64,000 nucleotides of DNA, taken from SHZL01 sp963708905. Lineage in GTDB: Bacteria; Pseudomonadota; Gammaproteobacteria; Xanthomonadales; SZUA-36. The stretch covers positions 33,737-97,736 of the forward strand of contig CAVPUV010000039.1 of assembly GCA_963708905.1 (NCBI GenBank). Reading direction: 5' to 3'. Below, one piece after another: positions 52,808-61,115 of this stretch. The position numbers and the translations under genes are program-made. The notes under the pieces are model-generated. The model did not search any database. It was not told the origin of the DNA and worked only from the letters and a program-made list of their open reading frames with translations. Position 1 is the first letter of the stretch. The number at the start of each line of letters is the position of its first letter.

Positions 52808-54253
52808 ATGAACATGTCGAAAATCCTGCTTGCCACGCCAGAAATATGGGTGTTGTCGATGGCCTGCGTTATCCTGCTGGTAGACTTGTCTGTGCGTGAA
52901 GGGCGCCGGGGAATTGTTCACTTGCTGGCAATGATCACGCTGATTTTTGCCGCCATTATCACCCTGCGCGCCGATTATCTGCACGATGGTTTGCGCTCTG
53001 CCACCGCGTTTCATGACAGTTTTTTGCGTGACCCGATGGGTGACGTACTCAAGCTTTTCAGCTATGTGACGCTGGGCTTTGTTTTCATTTACGCGAAATT
53101 CTATTTACGGCAATTCCGCATGTTCCGCGCGGACTTCTATACGCTGTCCCTGTTCGCCTTGCTGGGCGTCATGTTGCTGATTTCGGCAAACAACCTGGTG
53201 ATGATTTATCTTGGGCTCGAGCTGACTTCATTATCGACTTATGCCCTGGTTGCCTACGACAGGGATTCAAACCGGGGTTCGGAAGCGGCCATGAAGTATT
53301 TCGTGCTCGGTTCCATGGCCTCAGGCATGCTGTTGTATGGAATGTCCATGATTTACGGCGCTACCGGCAGTCTTGATCTGAATACGATAGGCGCCGCAGT
53401 TGGCAGCGCCGGCCGTGATGACCTGATGCTGATTTTCGGACTGGCTTTCCTCATCGTCGGTCTGGCTTTCAAGCTGGGTGTGGCGCCTTTTCACATGTGG
53501 ATTCCGGATGTTTACCACGGCGCGCCAGCCGGTGTTACCCTGTTTATCGCTTCGGTACCCAAGATGGCCGCTTTCGCGATGACTTTCCGTTTGCTCCAGA
53601 CCGGGCTGGGTGGATTGCACAGCGACTGGCAACAGATGATTTCGGCGCTTGCGCTGCTTTCCATCGTGATTGGAAACATCGCCGCCATTGCGCAAACCAA
53701 CATCAAACGCATGCTGGCTTATTCGACCATTTCCCACATGGGCTTCGTGCTGCTGGGGTTCCTGCCCGGTACGAACGAGGGTTACGGAGCTGCAATGTAC
53801 TACATCATTGTCTACTCCCTGATGTCCGCAGCGGCGTTTGGCATGATCATCCTGCTATCTTCCAGGGGCGTTGAGGCGGAAAACCTGGATGACTTCAAAG
53901 GCTTGAACCAGCGTAATAATTGGTACGCCGCGGTCATGGCCATGGTGATGTTCTCCATGGCTGGCGTGCCGGTATTTGTCGGATTTTTTGCCAAATGGCT
54001 GGTGATTCAGGCGGTACTGAATGCCGGGTTGGTATGGCTGGCCATTGTCGCCGTCGTATTTGCCGTGATCGGAGCCTTTTATTATCTGCGCGTGGTCAAG
54101 TTGATGTATTTTGATGACCCCGTGACCGAACAAGCCATCAACGCACCGGTGGATTTCCGTGTAGTATTGTCGCTTAACGGAATCCTGATGATTGGACTGG
54201 GACTGTTTTCCGCTTCGCTGATTGCGGTGTGCATGAACTCGTTTGCCGCTTGA
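52808..54253 (+). CDS. nuoN: NADH-quinone oxidoreductase subunit N
   Basis: A 481-residue antiporter-like subunit, last of the complex I operon. LGLELTSLSTYALVAYDRDS, FKLGVAPFHMWIPDVYHGAP and MLAYSTISHMGFVLLGF are conserved NuoN blocks. It ends 59 bases before the initiator tRNA gene, which has its own promoter. No strong terminator was seen in between. Confidence 0.97.
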   Translation: MNMSKILLATPEIWVLSMACVILLVDLSVREGRRGIVHLLAMITLIFAAIITLRADYLHDGLRSATAFHDSFLRDPMGDVLKLFSYVTLGFVFIYAKFYLRQFRMFRADFYTLSLFALLGVMLLISANNLVMIYLGLELTSLSTYALVAYDRDSNRGSEAAMKYFVLGSMASGMLLYGMSMIYGATGSLDLNTIGAAVGSAGRDDLMLIFGLAFLIVGLAFKLGVAPFHMWIPDVYHGAPAGVTLFIASVPKMAAFAMTFRLLQTGLGGLHSDWQQMISALALLSIVIGNIAAIAQTNIKRMLAYSTISHMGFVLLGFLPGTNEGYGAAMYYIIVYSLMSAAAFGMIILLSSRGVEAENLDDFKGLNQRNNWYAAVMAMVMFSMAGVPVFVGFFAKWLVIQAVLNAGLVWLAIVAVVFAVIGAFYYLRVVKLMYFDDPVTEQAINAPVDFRVVLSLNGILMIGLGLFSASLIAVCMNSFAA

Positions 54254-54269
54254 AGTTGACCAGGAGCCC

Positions 54270-54298
54270 TTGTAATAGCCACCCGGAGTCTATATTAT
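54270..54298 (+). promoter_or_regulatory. Promoter of the initiator tRNA (metY-type) operon
   Basis: TTGTAA (54270-54275) and TATTAT (54293-54298) are spaced by 17 bases and would start transcription about 8 bases before the mature tRNA. It lies within the nuoN-tRNA gap. Confidence 0.5.
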
Positions 54299-54312
54299 TT
54301 GCCGCCTACTGA

Positions 54313-54389
54313 TGCGGGGTGGAGCAGTCTGGCAGCTCGTCGGGCTCATAACCCGAAGGTCGCAGGTTCGAATCCTGCCCCCGCTACCA
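54313..54389 (+). tRNA. Initiator tRNA-fMet (CAT anticodon)
   Basis: A 77-base tRNA almost identical in plan to E. coli metY. The three consecutive G:C pairs of the anticodon stem (GGG-CTCATAA-CCC) and the A11:U24 pair mark it as an initiator. CCA is encoded. The first pair of the acceptor stem is U1 against U72, rather than the usual C1:A72 mismatch, so the stem end is still unpaired. It heads the rimP-nusA-infB operon, the typical metY position. Confidence 0.95.
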
Positions 54390-54401
54390 GTTTCAGGACT
54401 G

Positions 54402-54421
54402 AGGCCCCGAGGGGCCTTTTT
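54402..54421 (+). terminator. Terminator after initiator tRNA
   Basis: AGGCCCC and GGGGCCT form a 7-bp stem with a 2-base loop (GA), followed by a run of T residues. It lies 12 bases after the tRNA and may separate it from, or attenuate, the rimP operon. Confidence 0.8.
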
Positions 54422-54579
54422 GATGCAACGGCAAACCTGCTTTGAGGTGCGCCGGTGACCTTGCGACACAATGGAAGATGCAATGAATTTATAAATTCGC
54501 ATTGAACCGTGGTCCGCCGCAAACCAGTGCGGGTCATGGGCTTGTTCCGGGGATTCCCGGTATGGGTGGGTTGTCGTGA

Positions 54580-54601
54580 GGGGCTGTTATGCCCTTTTTT
54601 T
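54580..54601 (+). promoter_or_regulatory. Leader terminator/attenuator before rimP
   Basis: GGGC (54581-54584) and GCCC (54591-54594) with flanking weak pairs close a 6-base loop and are followed by seven T residues, 37 bases before the rimP TTG at 54638. The nusA operon of E. coli is controlled by termination in its leader, so this may be an attenuator. Confidence 0.5.
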
Positions 54602-54643
54602 GTGCCCGGGATTTGGGGCCTGGGAACCGGGCCGGAGTTGATT

Positions 54644-55117
54644 TTGAGCGTAGCCAAACTGACAGCGATGTTGCAGCCTCTGGTGGAGGACCTTGGTTAC
54701 GAGTTTGTCGGTCTGGAGTTGAGCAGTAACCCGAACAGCCGGGTTTTGGTGTTGTATATAGACAAGCCGGCAGGCATTGCGGTCGAAGACTGTGAGCTGA
54801 CCAGTCGCGAAGTTGCGGCCTTGCTGGATGTGGAAGATCCAATCCCGGGACATTACGTGCTGGAAGTGTCGTCCCCTGGACTTGACCGGCCCCTGTTCAG
54901 TCTGCGGCAGTTTGAACAGTTTACCGGTGAGCTCGTGCAGCTGACCTTGTTTGCGCCGCTCGATGGCAGGAGAAAATTCAAGGGCCGTATCCTGGGCGTG
55001 CGGGATGGGAAGGTCACTATTGAACAGGATGGAGTGGAAGTCACATTGGAACACGGCAATATCGCCAAAGCGCGGCTGGTGCCTGACTACGACAGCATTT
55101 TTGCTGGCAAAGCCTGA
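54644..55117 (+). CDS. rimP: Ribosome maturation factor RimP
   Basis: A 157-residue factor for 30S assembly. The N-terminal LQPLVEDLGYEFVGLELSS and central VEDCELTSREVAALLDVEDPI, followed by YVLEVSSPGLDRPLF, are diagnostic (abridged). The TTG at 54644 is preferred: GGAG lies 6 bases upstream and the resulting length is normal. A TTG at 54638 is the alternative. The frame remains open back to 54509 through the leader terminator region, which is not coding. nusA follows after 52 bases. Confidence 0.94.
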   Translation: MSVAKLTAMLQPLVEDLGYEFVGLELSSNPNSRVLVLYIDKPAGIAVEDCELTSREVAALLDVEDPIPGHYVLEVSSPGLDRPLFSLRQFEQFTGELVQLTLFAPLDGRRKFKGRILGVRDGKVTIEQDGVEVTLEHGNIAKARLVPDYDSIFAGKA

Positions 55118-55169
55118 GGCACGGGTTTGCGGCAATTGAATTGATGAGCGGACAGAGAGAAAAATCACG

Positions 55170-56666
55170 ATGAGCAAAGAGATTCTGCTGGTTGTGGATG
55201 CGGTATCCAACGAGAAAGGCGTCGGTAAGGATGTTATTTTTGGCGCCCTGGAGGCGGCACTGGCGTCTGCGGCACGTAAACTCAGCAATGACGAGCGTGA
55301 TGTGCGTGTTGCGATCAATCGCGAAACGGGCAATTACGAGACGTTTCGTCGCTGGCAAGTCGTCGACGACGACAGCGAGATCGAATCCGAGCACAGCCAG
55401 ATGCCGCTCAGTGCCGCCCGGGCGATAGACCCCGAAATCACGGTCGGTGGTTTCATCGAGGAGCCGATGGAAAATGCGGAGTTCGGCCGCATTGCCGCAC
55501 AGACCGCCAAGCAGGTCATTGTTCAGCGCGTGCGCGAAGCAGAGCGCGCGCAGGTGGTCGACGCTTACAGTAATCGTACCGGCGAACTGATCAACGGCAT
55601 CGTCAAGCGGGTCGAGCGTGGCAATGTGTACATCGATCTGGGTGGCAATGCGGAAGCATTCATTTCACTACGGCACATGATTCCTGGTGAGACGGTCCGC
55701 CCCGGCGAGCGCTTGCGCGCCTACCTGTTTGAAGTGCGTGAAGAATTGCGCGGCCCGCAACTTTTCGCCAGTCGCACCGTCGTTGAGTTTCTGGTCTCGC
55801 TGTTCGAACTCGAAGTGCCGGAAATCGGTCAGGAACTGATTTCCATTATGGGCGGCGCCCGCGATCCTGGCCGGCGCGCGAAAATTGCTGTCCGTTCCAA
55901 TGACCGGCGCACCGATCCCATTGGCGCCTGCGTTGGCATGCGTGGTTCAAGGGTACAAGCCGTTTCCAATGAACTGGCGGGTGAACGTATTGACATCATT
56001 TTGTGGGATGAAAACCCGGCGCAGTTCGTCATCAACGCCATGGCGCCCGCTGAAGTCGCGTCCATCGTGATGGACGAAGAAAATCAGTCCATGGACATTG
56101 CCGTGGACGAAGCCAATCTTTCACAGGCCATAGGCCGCGGTGGACAGAATGTCCGGCTGGCCAGCGAGCTGACCGGATGGTCGCTGAATGTGCTGACGGT
56201 AGAGCAGGCCGAGCATAAAGGTGAAGAGGAATCCCGCGCGATCCTGGAGCGCTTTATGCAGCGACTGGACGTCGGTGAAGACGTGGCCAGTATCCTGGTG
56301 CAGGAAGGTTTCAGCAATATCGAAGAAGTTGCCTACGTGCCTGAGTCAGAACTGCTGGAAATCGAGGAGTTTGATGCGGAGATGGTGCAGGAAATCCGGC
56401 GCCGTGCGCGTGATGCCCTGCTCACGCAAATGATTGCCAAGGAAGAAGTGCTGGATGAAAACCGTCCGGAAGCTGATTTGATGGACCTCGATGGCATGAC
56501 CGAACGGTTGGCGTTCCGGCTGGCGGAAAAGGGTATCCGTACGCAGGAAGATCTTGCCGAACTGGCCGTGGATGAACTCACGGAAATTGACGACATGAGC
56601 GACGAGGTTGCGGCCGCATTGATCATGGCCGCCAGGGCGCCCTGGTTTGCAGAAGAAAACAAATAA
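55170..56666 (+). CDS. nusA: Transcription elongation factor NusA
   Basis: A 498-residue RNA-polymerase-binding factor for pausing, termination and antitermination. The N-terminal RNAP-binding domain (about 1-125) is followed by S1 (about 135-200, ELINGIVKRVERGNVYIDLG), two KH domains (PIGACVGMRGSRVQAV and IGRGGQNVRLASELTG), and two C-terminal acidic repeats with helix-hairpin-helix character. The presence of both repeats matches proteobacterial NusA. Confidence 0.97.
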   Translation: MSKEILLVVDAVSNEKGVGKDVIFGALEAALASAARKLSNDERDVRVAINRETGNYETFRRWQVVDDDSEIESEHSQMPLSAARAIDPEITVGGFIEEPMENAEFGRIAAQTAKQVIVQRVREAERAQVVDAYSNRTGELINGIVKRVERGNVYIDLGGNAEAFISLRHMIPGETVRPGERLRAYLFEVREELRGPQLFASRTVVEFLVSLFELEVPEIGQELISIMGGARDPGRRAKIAVRSNDRRTDPIGACVGMRGSRVQAVSNELAGERIDIILWDENPAQFVINAMAPAEVASIVMDEENQSMDIAVDEANLSQAIGRGGQNVRLASELTGWSLNVLTVEQAEHKGEEESRAILERFMQRLDVGEDVASILVQEGFSNIEEVAYVPESELLEIEEFDAEMVQEIRRRARDALLTQMIAKEEVLDENRPEADLMDLDGMTERLAFRLAEKGIRTQEDLAELAVDELTEIDDMSDEVAAALIMAARAPWFAEENK

Positions 56667-56688
56667 GGCAGGCCCCAAGGAGTAAATT

Positions 56689-59235
56689 ATGTCGGACGTA
56701 AGTGTTGCACAATTGGCGGAAGTCCTGGGTATTGATGTCAGCAAATTAATTGCGCAACTGAAAGACGCTGGCATTCAGGCGTCTTCTGGTGAAGATGCTG
56801 TTTCCAATGAAGACAAGAAAAAGTTGCTGGCTTACCTGCGTACCAGCCACGGCAAGGTGGCCAACGATACGACGGCGCCGAGGAAGGTAACGCTCAAGCG
56901 TAAAAGCGTCAGTGAATTGCGTGTACCCGGCAGTGGGCCGCGGGCGAGAGCAACTGCCCGCACCGTCAACGTCGAAGTGCGTAAACGCCGTACCTATGTC
57001 AAGCGCGAGGTTGTGCAGGAACAAACAGGTGTCGAGTACCTGGATCGCGAGGAGGCCAGGAAAATCCTCGAGGAAACCCGTGCGGGGCGAGCCGAAGAAG
57101 AACACCGCATGCAAAGCGCCAGCGAGAAGGCGCGCCAGCAGCGTGAAGAAGAACTGCGCAAGGCCGCGGAAGAACAGGCGCGGAAAGCAGCCGAAGAGAA
57201 ATTGCGCCTCGAGGCCGAAGAGAAAGCACGTGAAGAAGCTGCTGCCCGCCGGCGTGAAGAAGACCAGGAGCGCCTGCGTGAAGAAGAGCGCGTGCGCAAA
57301 CAGGCGGATGATCAACGGCGCCGGGAAAAAGACAAGGGCAAATCGGGTACCCGTTACGGCCGCCAGGAATTACACGTGGCGGAGGGAACGGTTGCCCGGC
57401 GGCGCAAGTCAGGTTTGCGCGTCAAACCTTCCGGGCGGCCCGCAGAGCATGCTTTTTCACGCCCTACCGCGCCCGTTTCCCGTGAGATCGGCATACCGGA
57501 GGCCATAACCGTCGCCGAATTGGCCAAGCTGATGGCGGTCAAGGCGGGTGAAGTGATCAAAGCCCTGATGCAAATGGGCATGATGGTAACGATCAACCAG
57601 AGCCTTGACCGGGATACCGCGATCCTGGTGGTCGAGGAAATGGGTCACAGCGCGGTAGCGGCCGACGTCAAGGATGTTGAGCAGGAACTGATCGCCGAGG
57701 AAGACGACGCCATCTCCGGCGAGCAGGTAACGCGCCCGCCGGTGGTGACTGTGATGGGGCACGTCGATCATGGCAAAACATCGTTGCTGGACTATATCCG
57801 TAAAGCACGGATTGCCGAAGGTGAAGCCGGCGGAATTACCCAGCACATCGGCGCCTATCATGTGCAAACCCCGCGCGGCACCATCACGTTCCTGGATACC
57901 CCCGGCCATGCCGCTTTCACCGCCATGCGGGCGCGTGGCGCACAGGCCACGGATATCGTCATTCTGGTGGTGGCGGCCGATGATGGCGTTATGCCGCAGA
58001 CCAGGGAAGCCATACAGCATGCACGTGCGGCCCACGTGCCGATTATCGTTGCGGTAAACAAGATCGACAAGCCGAATGCCGATCTGGACCGCGTCAAGAC
58101 GGAGTTGTCGAAAGAAGAAGTGATTGCCGAAGACTGGGGCGGGCAGGACATCTTCGTTTATGTGTCGGCTAAAACGGGCGAAGGCATCGACCAGTTGCTC
58201 GACGCCATCTCCTTGCAGGCCGAGGTTCTGGAACTGAAATCCGTGGCCCAGGCGCGGGCTCGCGGCGTCGTGATTGAATCCAGCCTGGACAAGGGCCGTG
58301 GACCTGTAGCCACGCTGCTGGTGCAGCAGGGCACGCTGAACCGTGGTGACATGATCCTGGCAGGCCAGGAGTTTGGCCGTGTGCGCGCCATGTTTAACGA
58401 AACCGGCGCCGCCATCGAGTCAGCCGGACCTTCCATGCCCGTGGTGGTGTTGGGTCTTTCAGGGGTGCCACAGGCGGGTGATGAAGTGCTGGGCGTGACC
58501 AACGAGCGTAAAGCCAGGGAAGCCGCGTCACAACGCCATGACCGCAAGCGTGAAACCCGGCTGGCAAGGCAGCAGGCCAGCAACCTGCAGAACCTGTTTG
58601 ACAGCATGGGCAAGGAAGAACAGATCAACGTGAACCTGCTGATACGGGCAGATGTGCAGGGCAGTGTCGAAGCCTTGCGGGATGCGCTGACGAAACTCAG
58701 TAACGATGAAGTACAGGTCAACGTGGTGGCCTCCGGTGTTGGCGCCATCACCGAATCCGATGCAGGACTGGCTCAGGCTTCTGGCGCCATCATCATCGGC
58801 TTCAACGTCAGGGCAGATGCCGCTGCGCGCAAGTTGATCAAGGACAATGAACTGGATCTGCACTATTACAGCGTGATTTATGACGCCATCGACGAAGTAA
58901 CCAAGGCCATCAACGGTCTGTTGGGCACCGAAGTCCGGGAACACATCATTGGCCTGGCCGAGGTGAGAGAAGTATTCCGTTCCTCCAGGCTTGGCGCCAT
59001 TGCCGGTTGCCTGGTGGTGGATGGCATCGTCAAGCGCAAAAACCCCATCCGTGTGCTGCGTGACAATGTGGTGATTTTCGAAGGCGAGCTGGAATCATTG
59101 CGCCGCTTCAAGGATGAGGCCAGTGAAGTCCAGTCCGGCACCGAATGCGGTATCGGTGTAAAGCAATACAATGACGTCAAGCCTGGCGACCAGATCGAGT
59201 GTTTCGAACGCATCGAAATTGCAAGAACACTCTGA
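56689..59235 (+). CDS. infB: Translation initiation factor IF-2
   Basis: An 848-residue GTPase that brings initiator tRNA to the 30S subunit. An IF2_N domain occupies 1-55, a highly charged helical region about 110-215 rich in E, R, K and A, a second IF2_N-like domain about 262-320. The G domain starts near 350: G1 GHVDHGKTS, G3 DTPGHAAF, G4 NKIDKPN. The C-terminal part holds the domains binding fMet-tRNA (ending GIGVKQYNDVKPGDQIECFE). It follows nusA by 22 bases. Confidence 0.97.
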   Translation: MSDVSVAQLAEVLGIDVSKLIAQLKDAGIQASSGEDAVSNEDKKKLLAYLRTSHGKVANDTTAPRKVTLKRKSVSELRVPGSGPRARATARTVNVEVRKRRTYVKREVVQEQTGVEYLDREEARKILEETRAGRAEEEHRMQSASEKARQQREEELRKAAEEQARKAAEEKLRLEAEEKAREEAAARRREEDQERLREEERVRKQADDQRRREKDKGKSGTRYGRQELHVAEGTVARRRKSGLRVKPSGRPAEHAFSRPTAPVSREIGIPEAITVAELAKLMAVKAGEVIKALMQMGMMVTINQSLDRDTAILVVEEMGHSAVAADVKDVEQELIAEEDDAISGEQVTRPPVVTVMGHVDHGKTSLLDYIRKARIAEGEAGGITQHIGAYHVQTPRGTITFLDTPGHAAFTAMRARGAQATDIVILVVAADDGVMPQTREAIQHARAAHVPIIVAVNKIDKPNADLDRVKTELSKEEVIAEDWGGQDIFVYVSAKTGEGIDQLLDAISLQAEVLELKSVAQARARGVVIESSLDKGRGPVATLLVQQGTLNRGDMILAGQEFGRVRAMFNETGAAIESAGPSMPVVVLGLSGVPQAGDEVLGVTNERKAREAASQRHDRKRETRLARQQASNLQNLFDSMGKEEQINVNLLIRADVQGSVEALRDALTKLSNDEVQVNVVASGVGAITESDAGLAQASGAIIIGFNVRADAAARKLIKDNELDLHYYSVIYDAIDEVTKAINGLLGTEVREHIIGLAEVREVFRSSRLGAIAGCLVVDGIVKRKNPIRVLRDNVVIFEGELESLRRFKDEASEVQSGTECGIGVKQYNDVKPGDQIECFERIEIARTL

Positions 59236-59260
59236 TTCATTGCGTATTTGATCAGCCGCC

Positions 59261-59647
59261 ATGCCAAGAGAGTTCAATCGATCAGAACGGGTCGCCGGCC
59301 AGATTCGCCGGGAACTGGCGCAGCTGATCCAGCACGAAGTCAAGGATCCGGCCATCGGCTTCATCAGCCTGTCCGATGTCGAGGTTACCCGTGACCTTGC
59401 TCACGCCAAGGTTTTTATCACGGTGTTCGACAGCGACAAGGCGGCCTCAACCCTGGTGGCATTGCGTCATGCCGCCGGTTATTTGCGTCATCGCCTGGGG
59501 CAGGAAATGCGTATCCGCAGTGTGCCGGAATTGCATTTTCACCATGATGCTTCGGTGGAAACCGGGCAGCGTATGGATAACCTGATAGACGCCGCACTCG
59601 CTTCTGATCGAGGCAACCGGGGGGCTGACGAAGACGGCAGCGAATGA
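59261..59647 (+). CDS. rbfA: 30S ribosome-binding factor RbfA
   Basis: A 128-residue KH-like cold-shock and 16S maturation factor. The N-terminus MPREFNRSERVAGQIRRELAQLIQ and the ALRHAAGYLRHRLGQEMRIRSVPELHFHHD segment (abridged: RSVPELHFHHD) are typical. Four-base overlap with truB. Confidence 0.96.
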   Translation: MPREFNRSERVAGQIRRELAQLIQHEVKDPAIGFISLSDVEVTRDLAHAKVFITVFDSDKAASTLVALRHAAGYLRHRLGQEMRIRSVPELHFHHDASVETGQRMDNLIDAALASDRGNRGADEDGSE

Positions 59648-60561
59648 TGAGCCGGCATCGCTCTGGCCGGGATATCCACGGCATCCTTCTGCTGGATAAA
59701 CCGGCGGGGATTTCTTCCAATCAGGCTTTGCAAAAAGTTCGCCAGCTCCTGCATGCACGCAAGGCCGGGCACACCGGCAGTCTCGATCCATTTGCCACCG
59801 GCATGCTGCCAATCTGTCTGGGTGAAGCCAGTAAAACAGCGGCATTCATGTTGCAAGCCGGCAAGAGTTATCGTGCGGTGGCGCGGCTGGGCCAGGCCAC
59901 CAGCACCGGGGATATCGAGGGTGAGGTCGTACTGGAGCAGCCAGTGCCTGCCCTGGAGGCTCACCAGATTGAAACCGTGTTGCGAAGTTTTACCGGAACC
60001 ATCTCCCAGGTTCCACCGATGTATTCCGCGCTCAAGCACCAGGGTCAACCTTTATACCGGCTGGCGCGGCAGGGTATCAGTGTGGAGCGCAAACCTCGCC
60101 AAATCCTGATTCACCGGCTTGAACTCCTGAGCTGGGAACCTCCATGGCTGTCATTCGAAGTACAGTGTTCCAAGGGGACGTATATACGTACACTGGCGGA
60201 AGACATTTGCGCCCGGTTCGGCAGCTGTGGACATCTGCAATCGCTGCGCCGCCTTGCGGTGGAGCCTTTCGCACCCGCCGGCCTGATTTCCATGGACGCG
60301 GTGGAACGGGCAGCAGAACAGGGTCGTGAACGGGAAATCCTCCTGCCGCTGGATGCGGGATTGTCCACCTGGCCGGCACTGAGTCTGGATGTACAAGCCG
60401 CTGAACGGTTCCGCCATGGTAATGCCGTGACGGCCGGCGTAGCCACCGGCATGATCCGGGTTTTCGGCGCGGACGGGGAAATCCTGGGCCTGGCCGAGTC
60501 CGGCCCGGATGGCATGGTTTACCCGAAGCGGGTGTTTGTTTTTGCGCCAGATAATGGTTGA
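59644..60561 (+). CDS. truB: tRNA pseudouridine-55 synthase TruB
   Basis: A 305-residue synthase that makes pseudouridine 55 in the T loop. Catalytic aspartate is near residue 48 in GHTGSLDPFATGMLPI; LLLDKPAGISSNQAL, VPPMYSALKHQGQPLY and CSKGTYIRTLAEDI are the other family motifs. The start may be the first or second of two adjacent ATG codons. A promoter for rpsO lies just downstream. Confidence 0.96.
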   Translation: MMSRHRSGRDIHGILLLDKPAGISSNQALQKVRQLLHARKAGHTGSLDPFATGMLPICLGEASKTAAFMLQAGKSYRAVARLGQATSTGDIEGEVVLEQPVPALEAHQIETVLRSFTGTISQVPPMYSALKHQGQPLYRLARQGISVERKPRQILIHRLELLSWEPPWLSFEVQCSKGTYIRTLAEDICARFGSCGHLQSLRRLAVEPFAPAGLISMDAVERAAEQGREREILLPLDAGLSTWPALSLDVQAAERFRHGNAVTAGVATGMIRVFGADGEILGLAESGPDGMVYPKRVFVFAPDNG

Positions 60562-60587
60562 AACAATGGGCCACGCTATTATTTCAC

Positions 60588-60616
60588 TTGTTTAGGATCG
60601 GTTCCCCCGTTAGAAT
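60588..60616 (+). promoter_or_regulatory. rpsO promoter
   Basis: TTGTTT (60588-60593) and TAGAAT (60611-60616) are spaced by 17 bases, leaving a leader of about 125 bases before rpsO. In E. coli, too, rpsO has its own promoter inside the operon and S15 represses its own leader; I could not identify a specific pseudoknot here. Confidence 0.6.
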
Positions 60617-60747
60617 AGCGGGCTAATTTAAACCGGGGCTTCGAAGTTTTTGCAAAGACCCACACCCGATGGTGCAAATGGCTTGAAGGTGTTCAGATTT
60701 AAGGGTTTTTTCAAAGGCTTCGCGGCTCTAGATATGGAGACTGAACC

Positions 60748-61017
60748 ATGTCTTTCGATGCAGAAGCTAAAGGCAAGATCGTCAGCGAATACAAACGCTC
60801 AGAAAGCGACACTGGCTCGCCCGAAGTACAGGTAGCCTTGCTGACTGGACGAATCCAACACCTGACAGACCATTTCAAAAATCACATAGGTGATCATCAC
60901 TCGCGGCGTGGTTTGCTGCGCATGGTGAATCAGCGTCGCCGCCTGCTGGACTATTTGAAGAAGAGTGACTTGCAGCGCTACCGCGACCTGATCGAACGCC
61001 TCGGTCTTCGTCGCTAA
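60748..61017 (+). CDS. rpsO: 30S ribosomal protein S15
   Basis: An 89-residue S15, a primary 16S-binding protein. The conserved DTGSPEVQVALLTGRIQHLT, DHHSRRGLLRMVNQRRRLLDYL and the final YRDLIERLGLRR match the family exactly in length and order. The ATG at 60748 is preceded by GGAGACTGAACC. pnp follows after 98 bases that carry a hairpin. Confidence 0.98.
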   Translation: MSFDAEAKGKIVSEYKRSESDTGSPEVQVALLTGRIQHLTDHFKNHIGDHHSRRGLLRMVNQRRRLLDYLKKSDLQRYRDLIERLGLRR

Positions 61018-61044
61018 TTTCTGCATCACGACGCGGCAAGTACT

Positions 61045-61075
61045 CCGGCAGTGCTGATGCTCTGCCAGGGTTTTT
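61045..61075 (+). terminator. rpsO-pnp intergenic hairpin
   Basis: CCGGCAG (61045-61051) and CTGCCAGG (61062-61069) pair, with one bulge, around a 10-base loop, followed by five T residues. In E. coli the same gap holds a terminator and an RNase III site through which PNPase limits its own mRNA. Confidence 0.6.
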
Positions 61076-61115
61076 GTGTACACGGCTTTAACTCATAGCA
61101 AGCAGGAATCGTCCA

